In this document: positions 1 to 9,600 of the stretch, one piece after another
Layout of the letters: each line of letters starts with the position of its first letter
Position numbering within the stretch: position 1 is the first letter of the stretch
DNA from: an uncultured beta proteobacterium
Lineage (GTDB): Bacteria > Pseudomonadota > Gammaproteobacteria > Burkholderiales > Burkholderiaceae_C
NCBI GenBank assembly: GCA_903869595.1
Contig: CAIPZV010000069.1
Span: 1 to 64,000, forward strand
Length of the DNA stretch: 64,000 nucleotides
Direction: 5' to 3'
The notes under the pieces: model-generated
The model's database searches: none
What the model was told of the DNA's origin: nothing
Seen by the model: only the letters and a program-made list of their open reading frames with translations
Made by a program: the position numbers and the translations under genes

Positions 1-2871
1 CCCGGCAACCCGGCTTCCGCCGCAGAGGGTTGGGGTGCGACAGGTGGCAAAAAACTAACAGCCAAAGCATCAAAAGCGGCATTGATTGCCGCCAACGTGG
101 CCGCCAGCGTCGTTGCCAACGCAGAATTCGCAGCACGCGAGCAAGCCGACCGTGACTACGCAACTGCGGCAGCCGCCGCCCAGTCAACCCGCCAAGACGC
201 AGCAGCGCCGGGCCCTGGGGCGGGTGACGATTTGTGCTCGCACCATGAGGAGCCCGCCCCCGCGCCCGGTGCCGCCGTGGCAGAAGCGCACGCCAATATT
301 GACCCCGCGCATGATGGCAATGGGGCACAAGCGCATACCAAAATAGGCCAGCACGGAGAGCTAAGCCTCTGGGCAGAGCGCATGAACGTAAGCGTACGCC
401 CGGCACTGAAAGCAATTCGGCGCGAGCAACCTAAATCTGATATGTCGCATCCCGCGATGGCTGTTAATCTGGATGCTTGCATTCAATGTAACCGCTGCGT
501 CCGAGCCTGCCGCGAAGAGCAGGTCAACGACGTGATCGGCTACGCCATGCGCGGCGCGCATAGTGAAATTGTGTTTGACTTGCACGATCCGATGGGCGAC
601 AGCAGCTGCGTGGCCTGTGGCGAATGCGTGCAAGCCTGCCCCACCGGCGCGCTCATGCCGAAGACGCAAGTGGGCACCCAGGTGGTGGACAAAAAAGTGG
701 ACTCGGTGTGTCCGTTTTGCGGTGTCGGTTGCTTGCTGACCTACAACGTGAAAGACAACGTCATCGTCAGCGTCGACGGACGCGACGGGCCGGCCAACCA
801 TAGCCGCTTGTGCGTCAAAGGCCGTTTTGGCTTTGACTATGCAGCCAGCCCGCAGCGCCTGACGGTGCCGCTGATTCGCAAAGCCGGCGTGGGCAAAGAC
901 CCCGAGCAAATCAACCACCTCAACCGCGATACCGCCGATTGGTCGGATGTATTCCGCGAAGCCACGTGGGAAGAAGCCATGGCGCTGGCCGCAGGCGGTC
1001 TAAAAGGCTTGCGCGATAGCCATGGTCCTAAATCGCTGGCCGGTTTTGGCTCGGCCAAGGGCAGTAACGAAGAAGCGTATTTGTTCCAAAAGCTGGTGCG
1101 CACCGGCTTTGGCAGCAACAACGTAGACCATTGCACCCGCTTATGCCATGCCTCCAGCGTGGCCGCTTTGCTCGAAGGCGTGGGCTCTGGCGCGGTGAGC
1201 AACCAAGTTAACGATGTGGAGCACGCGGATCTGATTTTCATCATTGGTTCTAACCCCACGTCCAACCATCCGGTGGCCGCCACCTGGATGAAAAACGCTG
1301 CCAAGCGCGGCGCCAAAATTGTGCTGGCTGACCCACGCATTACCGACATTGGGCAACACGCTTGGCGCACCTTGCAGTTCAAGGCGGATACCGATGTGGC
1401 CATGCTCAATGCGCTCATCCACACCGTGATCGAAGAAGGCTTGGTCGACGAAAGCTTTATCGCCAACCGCACCAGCAATTACGAAGCCCTGCGCGATAAC
1501 GTGAAAGGCTATAGCCCCGAAGCTATGGCGCCGATTTGCGGTATTCCTGCGCAAACTTTGCGCGAAGTGGCGCGGGCTTTTGCCAAGGCCAAAGGCGCCA
1601 TGATTTTGTGGGGCATGGGCATCAGCCAGCATGTACACGGCACCGATAACGCGCGCTGTTTAATTGCCTTGGTCAGCGTTACCGGCCAGATCGGCAAACC
1701 AGGCTCGGGCTTGCATCCGCTGCGCGGCCAAAACAATGTGCAAGGCGCATCAGACGCGGGCCTGATACCCATGATGTTCCCCAACTACCAGCGCGTGGAC
1801 AACGCAGCTGCGCATGCCTGGTTTGAAGACTTCTGGGGCAGCAAGCTGGACGACAAACCTGGCTACACCGTGGTGGAAATCATGCACAAAGCGCTGGCCG
1901 AGGACAGCGATCCGCACAAGATTCGCGGCATGTACATCATGGGCGAAAACCCCGCCATGAGCGACCCCGACCTCAACCACGCGCGCCACGCGCTGGCGAG
2001 CCTGGCTCACTTGGTGGTACAAGATATTTTCATGACCGAAACCGCCTGGTTGGCCGACGTGGTGTTGCCCGCCACTGCTTGGCCTGAAAAAACCGGCACT
2101 GTCAGCAATACCGACCGCATGGTGCAACTGGGCAAGCAAGCCATCGATCCGCCCGGTCAGGCCCGCGCCGACTTGTGGATATTGCAAGACCTGGCCAAGC
2201 GTATCGGTTTGCCTTGGGATTACCAGGGCGCGCACGATGGCGTGGCCGCCGTCTATGACGAAATGCGCCGCGCCATGCACGCTGCTATTTCGGGCATTAC
2301 CTGGGAGCGTTTGCAGCGCGAATCCAGCGTCACCTATCCTTGTCTAAGCGAAGACGCGCCAGGCTCGCCCACGGTGTTTATTGATAAATTCCCCACCGCC
2401 AGTGGCCGCGTGAAACTGGTACCTGCCGACATCATCCCCGCCAACGAGCGGCCCGATGCGGCTTACCCCTTTGTGCTCATCACCGGTCGCCAGCTAGAGC
2501 ATTGGCATACCGGCAGCATGACGCGCCGCGCCAAGGTGCTGGATGCGATTGAGCCCATGGCCACCGCATCTATGTGCGGCGCAGACCTCAAGGCGCACGG
2601 TATGGACGCGGGCGACATCATCACCATCGCCTCGCGCCGAGGCGAAGTGGCGCTGCATGTGCGCCGCGATGACGGCACGCCCCAAGGCGCGGTGTTCGTG
2701 CCCTTTGCTTACTACGAGGCCGCAGCCAATGAGTTGACCAATTCGGCGCTAGATCCGGTGGGCAAAATCCCTGAGTTCAAGTACTGCGCAGTGGCCGTGC
2801 GCAAAGGCGGCACCACGCGCGAGAACGCGGGCTTTGGTGTGAATGCCCCAGTAGCAGAGGCGGCTGCTTGA
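1..2871 (+). CDS. fdhA: formate dehydrogenase alpha subunit (molybdopterin oxidoreductase), 5'-truncated by window edge
   Basis: Frame open from base 1; two ferredoxin-type 4Fe-4S motifs (CIQCNRCVRAC, CVACGECVQACPTGAL), CPFCGVGC Mo-bisPGD cluster motif, NNVDHCTRLCH active-site region. Confidence 0.93.
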   Translation, partial: PGNPASAAEGWGATGGKKLTAKASKAALIAANVAASVVANAEFAAREQADRDYATAAAAAQSTRQDAAAPGPGAGDDLCSHHEEPAPAPGAAVAEAHANIDPAHDGNGAQAHTKIGQHGELSLWAERMNVSVRPALKAIRREQPKSDMSHPAMAVNLDACIQCNRCVRACREEQVNDVIGYAMRGAHSEIVFDLHDPMGDSSCVACGECVQACPTGALMPKTQVGTQVVDKKVDSVCPFCGVGCLLTYNVKDNVIVSVDGRDGPANHSRLCVKGRFGFDYAASPQRLTVPLIRKAGVGKDPEQINHLNRDTADWSDVFREATWEEAMALAAGGLKGLRDSHGPKSLAGFGSAKGSNEEAYLFQKLVRTGFGSNNVDHCTRLCHASSVAALLEGVGSGAVSNQVNDVEHADLIFIIGSNPTSNHPVAATWMKNAAKRGAKIVLADPRITDIGQHAWRTLQFKADTDVAMLNALIHTVIEEGLVDESFIANRTSNYEALRDNVKGYSPEAMAPICGIPAQTLREVARAFAKAKGAMILWGMGISQHVHGTDNARCLIALVSVTGQIGKPGSGLHPLRGQNNVQGASDAGLIPMMFPNYQRVDNAAAHAWFEDFWGSKLDDKPGYTVVEIMHKALAEDSDPHKIRGMYIMGENPAMSDPDLNHARHALASLAHLVVQDIFMTETAWLADVVLPATAWPEKTGTVSNTDRMVQLGKQAIDPPGQARADLWILQDLAKRIGLPWDYQGAHDGVAAVYDEMRRAMHAAISGITWERLQRESSVTYPCLSEDAPGSPTVFIDKFPTASGRVKLVPADIIPANERPDAAYPFVLITGRQLEHWHTGSMTRRAKVLDAIEPMATASMCGADLKAHGMDAGDIITIASRRGEVALHVRRDDGTPQGAVFVPFAYYEAAANELTNSALDPVGKIPEFKYCAVAVRKGGTTRENAGFGVNAPVAEAAA

Positions 2872-2873
2872 CC

Positions 2874-3773
2874 ATGCAAGCTTTGCCCCGCATACCCCCC
2901 GCGCCGCGTCTGCCGCGACTGAGCCGCGCCCAGGTGGCGGTGACGCAGGCTATTGAAGTACTTAATGAATACGGCGAAACGCAAAGCCTGCAAATTCCCG
3001 CCGAGCGTGCGCTGACGGTGTATGTGGACAAGCGCGAAATCGTGACGCTCATGACCCTGGGCGCGCAGCCCGAGTGGTTGGTGCTGGGCTATTTGCTCAA
3101 CCAGCGCTTGGTGGCATCGGCGCAGGAAGTGGAGTCCATTACCGTTGATTGGGAAGTGGGCGCTGCGGCGGTCAAGACCTATAAAGGCATTGTCAATATA
3201 GAGAAAAAAACGGCCAAGCGCGTAGTCACTACCGGCTGCGGGCAGGGCAGTGTGTTTGGCGATTTGATGGCGGACATCGATAGCATCCACTTGCCTGCGG
3301 CCACCATCACCCAAAGCCAGCTCTATGGCATCGTCAACACCATCCGCTTGAACGACAGCATCTACAAAACCGCAGGCTCGGTACACGGCTGCGCGCTGTT
3401 TCAGGGCGAACGCATGCTGATGTTTGTAGAAGACGTGGGCCGTCATAACGCGCTAGACGCTATCGCCGGTTGGATGGCTATGCAGCCCAACGAAAGCACC
3501 GGCCAGGGTGCGCGCACCGGTATGAGCGCGCATGACAAAGTGTTCTACACCACAGGCCGCTTGACTAGCGAGATGATCATCAAGTCCGCGCAAATGGGCG
3601 TGCCGGTGGTGATCTCGCGCAGCGGCATCACGCAAATGGGCCACCAGGTCGCCCAGCGCCTGAACTTATGCGCCATAGGCCGCGCCACCAATAAGCGCTT
3701 TCTGTGCTTTAGCGCGCCAGAGCGGCTGCTGCTGGAGACGGGGCTGGCAGGAGCTCGGTTGAAGGTGGCTTGA
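2874..3773 (+). CDS. fdhD: formate dehydrogenase accessory sulfurtransferase FdhD
   Basis: FdhD motifs (TTGCGQGSVFGD, VHGCALF, EDVGRHNALDAIAG); overlaps or abuts fdhA stop. Confidence 0.93.
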   Translation: MQALPRIPPAPRLPRLSRAQVAVTQAIEVLNEYGETQSLQIPAERALTVYVDKREIVTLMTLGAQPEWLVLGYLLNQRLVASAQEVESITVDWEVGAAAVKTYKGIVNIEKKTAKRVVTTGCGQGSVFGDLMADIDSIHLPAATITQSQLYGIVNTIRLNDSIYKTAGSVHGCALFQGERMLMFVEDVGRHNALDAIAGWMAMQPNESTGQGARTGMSAHDKVFYTTGRLTSEMIIKSAQMGVPVVISRSGITQMGHQVAQRLNLCAIGRATNKRFLCFSAPERLLLETGLAGARLKVA

Positions 3774-3816
3774 CTGACAACACTATTCGATAGTTCGGGC
3801 ATTTGTGCATCTTCTC

Positions 3817-4000
3817 GGCATCACCTAGGGCCTGTCCCTGGTGGCCACCATGCTGTTTATCACCCCGTTGGCCGAGTGAATCCTTGCGGGTGCACTAACG
3901 GCCATCGTGTTCGTAGTGGCCTCCAACGTGAGCGATCTGAAACACATGTTTCGCACCGCCCGCAGCCCCCTTCGGCGGGAGATGCTGGTGCTGCGGTTGC
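3817..4000 (+). pseudogene. relic of SulP-family anion transporter C-terminal membrane region
   Basis: Frame translation GIT*GLSLVATMLFITPLAE*ILAGALTAIVFVVASNVSDLKHMFRTARSPLRREMLVLR aligns with GITHSLTLVATLLFLAPLAGQIPLGALAAILFVVAYNMSDLKHFFHIARGPSRTEVLVLL of the SulP gene at 7896-9137; two in-frame stops. Confidence 0.88.
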
Positions 4001-4038
4001 GAAGACAGGCTCTCGCTTTACCGGGGTTTAAGTCTTGT

Positions 4039-4407
4039 TCAGACGGAGCCCTGAGCATTGGCGCGAGAAACTGACTTAAGTGCCGCCTTCCCAAGTGTTG
4101 CCTCCGCCCATTTATTCAGACTGGTTCCGCTGCGGGCCGCTGCTTTGAGCGCTGCCGCATGAATTTCGGGCGCAATGCGCAACATTACTTTGCCGCTTGC
4201 CGGCTTGTCTGGCGCCGATCCTAGGGTGATAGAGGCGGCCAGATAAGCATCTACCGCAGCGTGAAAATGTGTTTGAAACTCCGCAACCGACTCGCCATGA
4301 AACGCGATGATGTCATCAATATCGAGCACGCGCCCGATGATCACCTGATCTTCAGTGTCGAAGTTCATGCTGGCGGTATAGCCCTTGTAGTGCATGTTGT
4401 TGCTCAT
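4039..4407 (-). CDS. hicB: HicB-family antitoxin
   Basis: HicB-like N-terminal fold (YKGYTASMNFDTEDQVIIGRVLDIDDIIAFHGESV) with C-terminal RHH; overlaps hicA by 4 bp. Confidence 0.85.
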   Translation of the reverse strand: MSNNMHYKGYTASMNFDTEDQVIIGRVLDIDDIIAFHGESVAEFQTHFHAAVDAYLAASITLGSAPDKPASGKVMLRIAPEIHAAALKAAARSGTSLNKWAEATLGKAALKSVSRANAQGSV

Positions 4408-4658
4408 GGCTGTACTCCTATTCTTTGCACAAAATCTCGAACGGCCAACACCCGGTATCGCAGAGCTTCTTTACCCGGATGAGGACGGTGCAAGGTCAAC
4501 TTGCGACCGTTGAACTCAAAAGTTACCGAAGAACCAGCACCTTCCACTACGCGGCAGCCCAGCGCTTTGAGAAGCGACTCAATGCGCAACCAGTCCACGT
4601 TGCCGTTGACAGGATCAGCAAGAATTTTCTCAAGGGTTTTTCGATGGGTTCCGTTCAC
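4404..4658 (-). CDS. hicA: HicA-family mRNA interferase toxin (GTG start proposed)
   Basis: NGTHRKTLEKILADPVNGNVDWLRIESLLKALGCRVVEGAGSSVTFEFNGRKLTLHRPHP. Confidence 0.85.
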   Translation of the reverse strand: MNGTHRKTLEKILADPVNGNVDWLRIESLLKALGCRVVEGAGSSVTFEFNGRKLTLHRPHPGKEALRYRVLAVRDFVQRIGVQP

Positions 4659-4998
4659 GGTCGAATGATAGCAAAAAATAAAATAGTGCAATCATCATTG
4701 TTGCCGCCCAATGAAGCCGTTCGCTAGATGGTAGCGCACCCCGAATGGGACATTACTGCAGGTCAGGTGGCTTAAGCGCTGCGATGACGTATCTTTGTGA
4801 AAAACTTTTAAAAATGACACTCATTATCAAATATTTTGTATATAGTTGAACCCCTAACGAAGCAGAAATATTGGTTGGTTGGGCGTTCAAATTCACCAAA
4901 AATATCTAAGTTGTTGAATTTGATGTTGGTGAGAGTTCTTGTAATTTTTCTTGAGATCCAAGCCTCGTGATTGTTTGGTAGTGTTAGGAGGGACGGAA

Positions 4999-5856
4999 AT
5001 GGTTAATTGCTACCACTGCGGTGCAAAAATTGAGTCAGGAGAAGGGTATCGGCGCCAAGTACTGACAAGCCAGTCTGCGCGAATCTACTTTAGTAAGCGC
5101 AGTGGCGGGTCGTATGGGCAAAGCTACGGACTCCGAACACTTTGTGCGAGTTGTGCTCTTCGTTTGGATGAACATTATAAAAATTTAGCATGGAAAGTAC
5201 CAGTTAGCTTGGCGGTCAGTTTGATCGGGATGGTAATGGCTGTTCGAGTTCGCGACTCGTTTAATGGAGGTATTCCAGGGTTAATGTTTATCTTCTTTGC
5301 GTTTGGCGGAGCAGGGTTACTTGCCTACTGGATTCTGGGACTCGTTTGGGATCGGACACCAGAACGTGATTCAAGTACCCGACCTGATTTGGACGGGAGT
5401 GGATATTTAGTTAGCACAGCTAGTTCAGTTAGAAATGAAGATAAGCCTGAGGTTATTGCTTCGAATTCAACTCAAGCTGAGTTAATGCCATATATCGACA
5501 CTTTGCGGGCTGTGGGTTTAAAGGTCGAGTCCCTCGGACTAGCTTATTTTGGCGTCTTTGGACTTGAGACGACGGAGGAAAATCTTTACTCTTTTGCTAA
5601 ATTAATTTTCAAAATATTGCCGCCACGCCATGAAAGAGATGTGACCGCTTGGGGTGAAAGTCTTTATAGGTTGACCTGTCAAAGATTTTTAAATGAATTT
5701 TCTGCTGCTACAAATCCAATAAATCTTGATTTGATGCTATTGATATTTCCGGGGCGGCCGCCAGAATCCTCTGATGAATATTTGCATAGGCTGCATATCG
5801 CAGCAGAAATGGCTATTGCTGTGGTGAATTCAGATTCTGAAATCAGTATCACTTAA
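4999..5856 (+). CDS. uncharacterised zinc-ribbon membrane protein
   Basis: ATG preceded by AGGAGGGA; CYHCG...CASCA CxxC pairs; two hydrophobic segments; AT-rich composition. Confidence 0.65.
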   Translation: MVNCYHCGAKIESGEGYRRQVLTSQSARIYFSKRSGGSYGQSYGLRTLCASCALRLDEHYKNLAWKVPVSLAVSLIGMVMAVRVRDSFNGGIPGLMFIFFAFGGAGLLAYWILGLVWDRTPERDSSTRPDLDGSGYLVSTASSVRNEDKPEVIASNSTQAELMPYIDTLRAVGLKVESLGLAYFGVFGLETTEENLYSFAKLIFKILPPRHERDVTAWGESLYRLTCQRFLNEFSAATNPINLDLMLLIFPGRPPESSDEYLHRLHIAAEMAIAVVNSDSEISIT

Positions 5857-5963
5857 AGTCTCCTGAATTCACCGGTGAATTTGAAAATATTTTCAACGGT
5901 CTAATCGCACAACGTGAAAGCTAATGCGATTGGAGATATTCACTATAGCTGGAATTAAGAAAT

Positions 5964-6878
5964 ATGAAGGCAATTATGCGAAAAATGTCTGGAACTAGAG
6001 ATTCAACTAAATTGGGTAGCATCAGTTCTCTATTGAAAGAATTAAAAGAGTTTGATCGGGAGAGTGGGTTCGTCTATTTTTTTCGCGGGCATTCGCGATT
6101 TCAGTTTAAATTGATTCCAAGCATATATCGCGATGAAAAGTTAATTGCCAATGAAAATATAATCATCAAAGAGTTAATGCTACGCTGCCCTAATGACTTT
6201 GTTGGCCATAAATCCAAATTTCAATCTCTAGTCAGGATGCAGCATTACTCTCTCCCCACCCGGTTGCTTGACATAACCGCAAATCCGTTGATAGCTTTGT
6301 ATTTCGCGAGTGAGTATAAAGATCAACCGCAAGTTGATGGTGAGATTTTGGTTTTTCGAATTCCAAAAGATCAAATAAAATATTTTGATAGTGACACAGT
6401 TAGCGTTCTTTCTAACATAAGCATGCTGCCTTCGAATTTTGCACTACCTGATGGAAATTTGGATCGAGCTGGATTCAATGATACCTCCCAAATCCATAAA
6501 CTTCTGAATGAGGTAAGAAAAGAAAAACCTTATTTCGAACCCTATATTTTTGAACCTCATTTGGAGTCCGTGGTTTGCGTTAAACCGCAGCTAGACAATG
6601 AGCGAATCATTAAGCAGGAAGGCGCCTTTTTGCTCTTTGGGGTAAATCGATGCAAGACTCGGCCAGCAGTGGTTAATCGCTCGTGGTTGCCAGCTAACTT
6701 CGGTTCGCGTCGCTTGCTTGTGAATAGAGAGCGGAAGGCTGTGATTCGCGAACAACTTGAGGTTTTAGGGATCACGCAAGCCGCCATTTTCCCAGAGATC
6801 GACAATGTGGCTGATTTTATAAAACAGTCTTATATCAATTCGACGCAATCCAGAATCACTGAAACCAGATCTGAATAA
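5964..6878 (+). CDS. FRG-domain protein
   Basis: VYFFRGHSRFQFKLIPSIYR...QHYSLPTRLLDITANPLIALYFA characteristic of FRG domain. Confidence 0.8.
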   Translation: MKAIMRKMSGTRDSTKLGSISSLLKELKEFDRESGFVYFFRGHSRFQFKLIPSIYRDEKLIANENIIIKELMLRCPNDFVGHKSKFQSLVRMQHYSLPTRLLDITANPLIALYFASEYKDQPQVDGEILVFRIPKDQIKYFDSDTVSVLSNISMLPSNFALPDGNLDRAGFNDTSQIHKLLNEVRKEKPYFEPYIFEPHLESVVCVKPQLDNERIIKQEGAFLLFGVNRCKTRPAVVNRSWLPANFGSRRLLVNRERKAVIREQLEVLGITQAAIFPEIDNVADFIKQSYINSTQSRITETRSE

Positions 6879-6930
6879 TGTATTGCTTCGGAACTGCCCT
6901 GCATTTCACCACTAGTTAGTTTCAGTATTT

Positions 6931-7392
6931 TCATGGCGCCTCAATAGCCGCTTCCAACAACTCCCCAATGCCACCCGGCACCACACCGCGTGCCAGCATG
7001 CGTTGGAAGGTTCCGTATACATCTGTCTTTGCGCCGGCCTTGCGTAAGCTGTCTTCGTCGTTAAGCCAGACGTACACGATCACCTGGCTGGGGTTTGAAG
7101 CGAAGCGAAAAAACAAGCGGTAGCGCTCGGGCATGCCTTTTTTTACCCGACGCCAATGTGCGTTGTTGACCCCCAATGTTTTACCGAGACGAAATTCGGG
7201 CGCATCGGGGTTGGCGGGGACAAGTTCTGTAATGGCTTTGTAGACGGATGCCAGCAGCTTGGTTTTGGGATGCGTTTTATAGCCTTTGGGGTCACGTTCG
7301 GCCATTTGGCTCACCGTATTTTCCAGTTCGTCGAGCGCGGCTTGAAAGGTTCGGTAGTAGTACAGGCGCCAGCCCTTAGCCATGATCGGCAT
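6931..7392 (-). CDS. yhaV: YhaV-family type II toxin
   Basis: GWRLYYYRTFQAALDEL...FRLGKTLGVNNAHWRRVKKGMPERYRLFFRF...VYVWLNDEDSLRKAG. Confidence 0.85.
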   Translation of the reverse strand: MPIMAKGWRLYYYRTFQAALDELENTVSQMAERDPKGYKTHPKTKLLASVYKAITELVPANPDAPEFRLGKTLGVNNAHWRRVKKGMPERYRLFFRFASNPSQVIVYVWLNDEDSLRKAGAKTDVYGTFQRMLARGVVPGGIGELLEAAIEAP

Positions 7393-7396
7393 AGCT

Positions 7397-7723
7397 TTAC
7401 TCGGCCTCTACGCCCTTGACCAGCGTGGCGATGCGTCGCAGTTGCGCTGAGTCTGCGGGCACGATGTCCTCTGGGTGCGCGTTCATTTCCTTCTCCAGAA
7501 ACGCCAAAAAACTGGCTACCACGGGGTCATCTTCCACATCTTTCTTTTTGGTCGCCGGTTTGGCAGACATCAGGACCGTTCCGTCGCCTACCACCGTGAG
7601 TTGTACCTTGCCGTCAAACTCCGGATGGGCTTGAAAAAACCTTGCCGGCAGGCGCATTCCCCTGGAGTTACCGACCTGCACCACAGTACCTTCATATTGG
7701 CTTGATGATTTGGCTAAGGGCAT
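7397..7723 (-). CDS. prlF: PrlF-family (AbrB-fold) antitoxin
   Basis: GTVVQVGNSRGMRLPARFF AbrB/SpoVT-like motif; directly upstream of yhaV. Confidence 0.78.
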   Translation of the reverse strand: MPLAKSSSQYEGTVVQVGNSRGMRLPARFFQAHPEFDGKVQLTVVGDGTVLMSAKPATKKKDVEDDPVVASFLAFLEKEMNAHPEDIVPADSAQLRRIATLVKGVEAE

Positions 7724-7895
7724 AAAGTTCCTCGATGTGATGTGCTTACGATTGTAATTACAAATCGCAATTGCCAGCAATCGCCTTTTGGCTAAGCCCC
7801 GCGTCATCGGCCAGTGCAGACCTGCCAAAGGTGGCTTGCTGCGCGCGGGATTCAGTTTCTAATCCCAAAAAGAGTCAGGTGCATGAGCCAGCCAT

Positions 7896-9137
7896 TCAAC
7901 CCTTGCCCCACCGCCTCAACACCACCGCCAGCACCACGCCGACCAACACCGCGGCCACCAAGTCCACCAGCACTGTCAGCGCAAAAGTCACTAGTAGCAC
8001 CAGCACCTCCGTACGTGAGGGGCCACGGGCGATGTGAAAAAAGTGTTTTAAATCGCTCATGTTGTAGGCCACCACAAACAAGATAGCCGCCAGTGCGCCT
8101 AATGGAATTTGCCCGGCCAGCGGTGCCAAAAAAAGCAGGGTAGCCACCAGCGTCAGGCTGTGGGTAATACCGGCTACTGGGTTGGTGCCGCCGTTGCGGA
8201 TATTGGTGGCGGTGCGGGCGATGGCGCCGGTGGCTGCAAAGCCGCCAAACAGGGGCGCGACGATGTTGGCGATGCCCTGGCCTACCAGCTCTTGGTTGGA
8301 GTCGTGCGTCAGCCCGGCCATGCCGTCGGCCACCACGGCGGACAACAAGGATTCAATTGCTCCCAACAAGGCGATGGATATCGCCGGCACTACCAACGGG
8401 ATCATGCCCGCCCAAGTAAGGTCGGGCCATTGCAAACTAGGTAAACCCTGCGGGATACCGCCAAAAGCGCTGCCTATCGTGGCCACGCCATCCCACCCAA
8501 AAACGGCTTGCAGCACCGTAGCCACCACCATGGCCACCAGCGGCCCGGGCACGCGCTGCATGTGCGGCAGCTTGGGCGCATAAAGCACTAGCGCTAGGCT
8601 GAGCAGCGACAAGCCCAGCGTGGCCGGGTGCCACTGCGGTAATACCTGCACCAGGGCCAGCAACTTTTCGTGAAAGTGAATGCCTTGTGTGGCAGGTAGC
8701 CCGAAAAAATACTTCCACTGCCCCACAAAAATAATCACGCCAATGCCGGTGGTAAACCCGGCAATGACCGGCGCGGGGATGAACTTGATCACGCCGCCCA
8801 AACGCAGCAGGCCCATGAGCGTCAGCATTACCCCGGCCATGAGGGTTGCAATTTGTAAACCGACGATGCCATGGGTGGCGGTGATGCCGCTCAAGATGGC
8901 AATAAAAGCACCAGTCGGCCCTGCGATCTGGACGCGGCTGCCACCTAGCACGCTGACCAATATGCCAGCCACGATGGCGGTGTAGATGCCTTGCTCGGGC
9001 CGCGCGCCAGACGCGATGGCAAAGGCCATGGCCAGGGGCAGCGCCACCACCCCCACCACCACGCCAGCCACGATATTGGGCAGCCAGCTGGCTTTGCCAT
9101 ACTGACCGGCGATGCGGGATTCGAGCAGGGCAATCAT
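7896..9137 (-). CDS. SulP-family inorganic anion transporter lacking a C-terminal STAS domain
   Basis: NIVAGVVVGVVALPLAMAFAIASGARPEQGIYTAIVAG...GPTGAF; 413 aa ending right after the last membrane segment. Confidence 0.88.
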   Translation of the reverse strand: MIALLESRIAGQYGKASWLPNIVAGVVVGVVALPLAMAFAIASGARPEQGIYTAIVAGILVSVLGGSRVQIAGPTGAFIAILSGITATHGIVGLQIATLMAGVMLTLMGLLRLGGVIKFIPAPVIAGFTTGIGVIIFVGQWKYFFGLPATQGIHFHEKLLALVQVLPQWHPATLGLSLLSLALVLYAPKLPHMQRVPGPLVAMVVATVLQAVFGWDGVATIGSAFGGIPQGLPSLQWPDLTWAGMIPLVVPAISIALLGAIESLLSAVVADGMAGLTHDSNQELVGQGIANIVAPLFGGFAATGAIARTATNIRNGGTNPVAGITHSLTLVATLLFLAPLAGQIPLGALAAILFVVAYNMSDLKHFFHIARGPSRTEVLVLLVTFALTVLVDLVAAVLVGVVLAVVLRRWGKG

Positions 9138-9231
9138 GGGCGGGGCAAGCTTTCACGGTGGGCCGCGCCGGGACAGCCCGACGGCAGCCGGCCATTATGC
9201 GCCGCGCCCTACGAGGGCGGCTTAAGCCGAT

Positions 9232-9600
9232 TTAGGCGCTGCCAACGCGGTAAAAATGCTTGGCGTAAATCATCCAGCGGCCCTCGTGCTTCATGAGGTT
9301 GAGGTGGTCTTCCATGATGTTGTCAAACAGGCGCAAGCGCACTTTCACGACGGCCATGGTGGGCGATAAAAAGTCCACCAGCAGCACCTGCTCGGCGCGC
9401 GGCGCGTCCTTTGACGCTGGCGACTGGCGGCCCTGCACCATGCTGCGGTAGGCGGCAAAGGGGCGCACCACCAGCGCATCGTCCTGCTGCGAATAGAGCA
9501 CGCAGTCTTTGTGGAAAACGCGGTCAAACAAATCCATATCCTGGGTTTGCAGCACCTCAAAATAGTCCTTCAAAAATGCGCGAATTTCATCGATTAACAT
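9232..9600 (-). CDS. NTF2-like/SnoaL-type small protein
   Basis: IRAFLKDYFEVLQTQDMDLFDRVFHKDCVLYS...GRWMIYAKHFY cone-barrel pattern. Confidence 0.65.
   Translation of the reverse strand: MLIDEIRAFLKDYFEVLQTQDMDLFDRVFHKDCVLYSQQDDALVVRPFAAYRSMVQGRQSPASKDAPRAEQVLLVDFLSPTMAVVKVRLRLFDNIMEDHLNLMKHEGRWMIYAKHFYRVGSA

Noticed and set aside
4700-5000. AT-rich region considered as an att site, phage border or replication origin
   Set aside because: No integrase, tRNA, DnaA-box cluster or clear direct repeat; fits promoter/island sequence.
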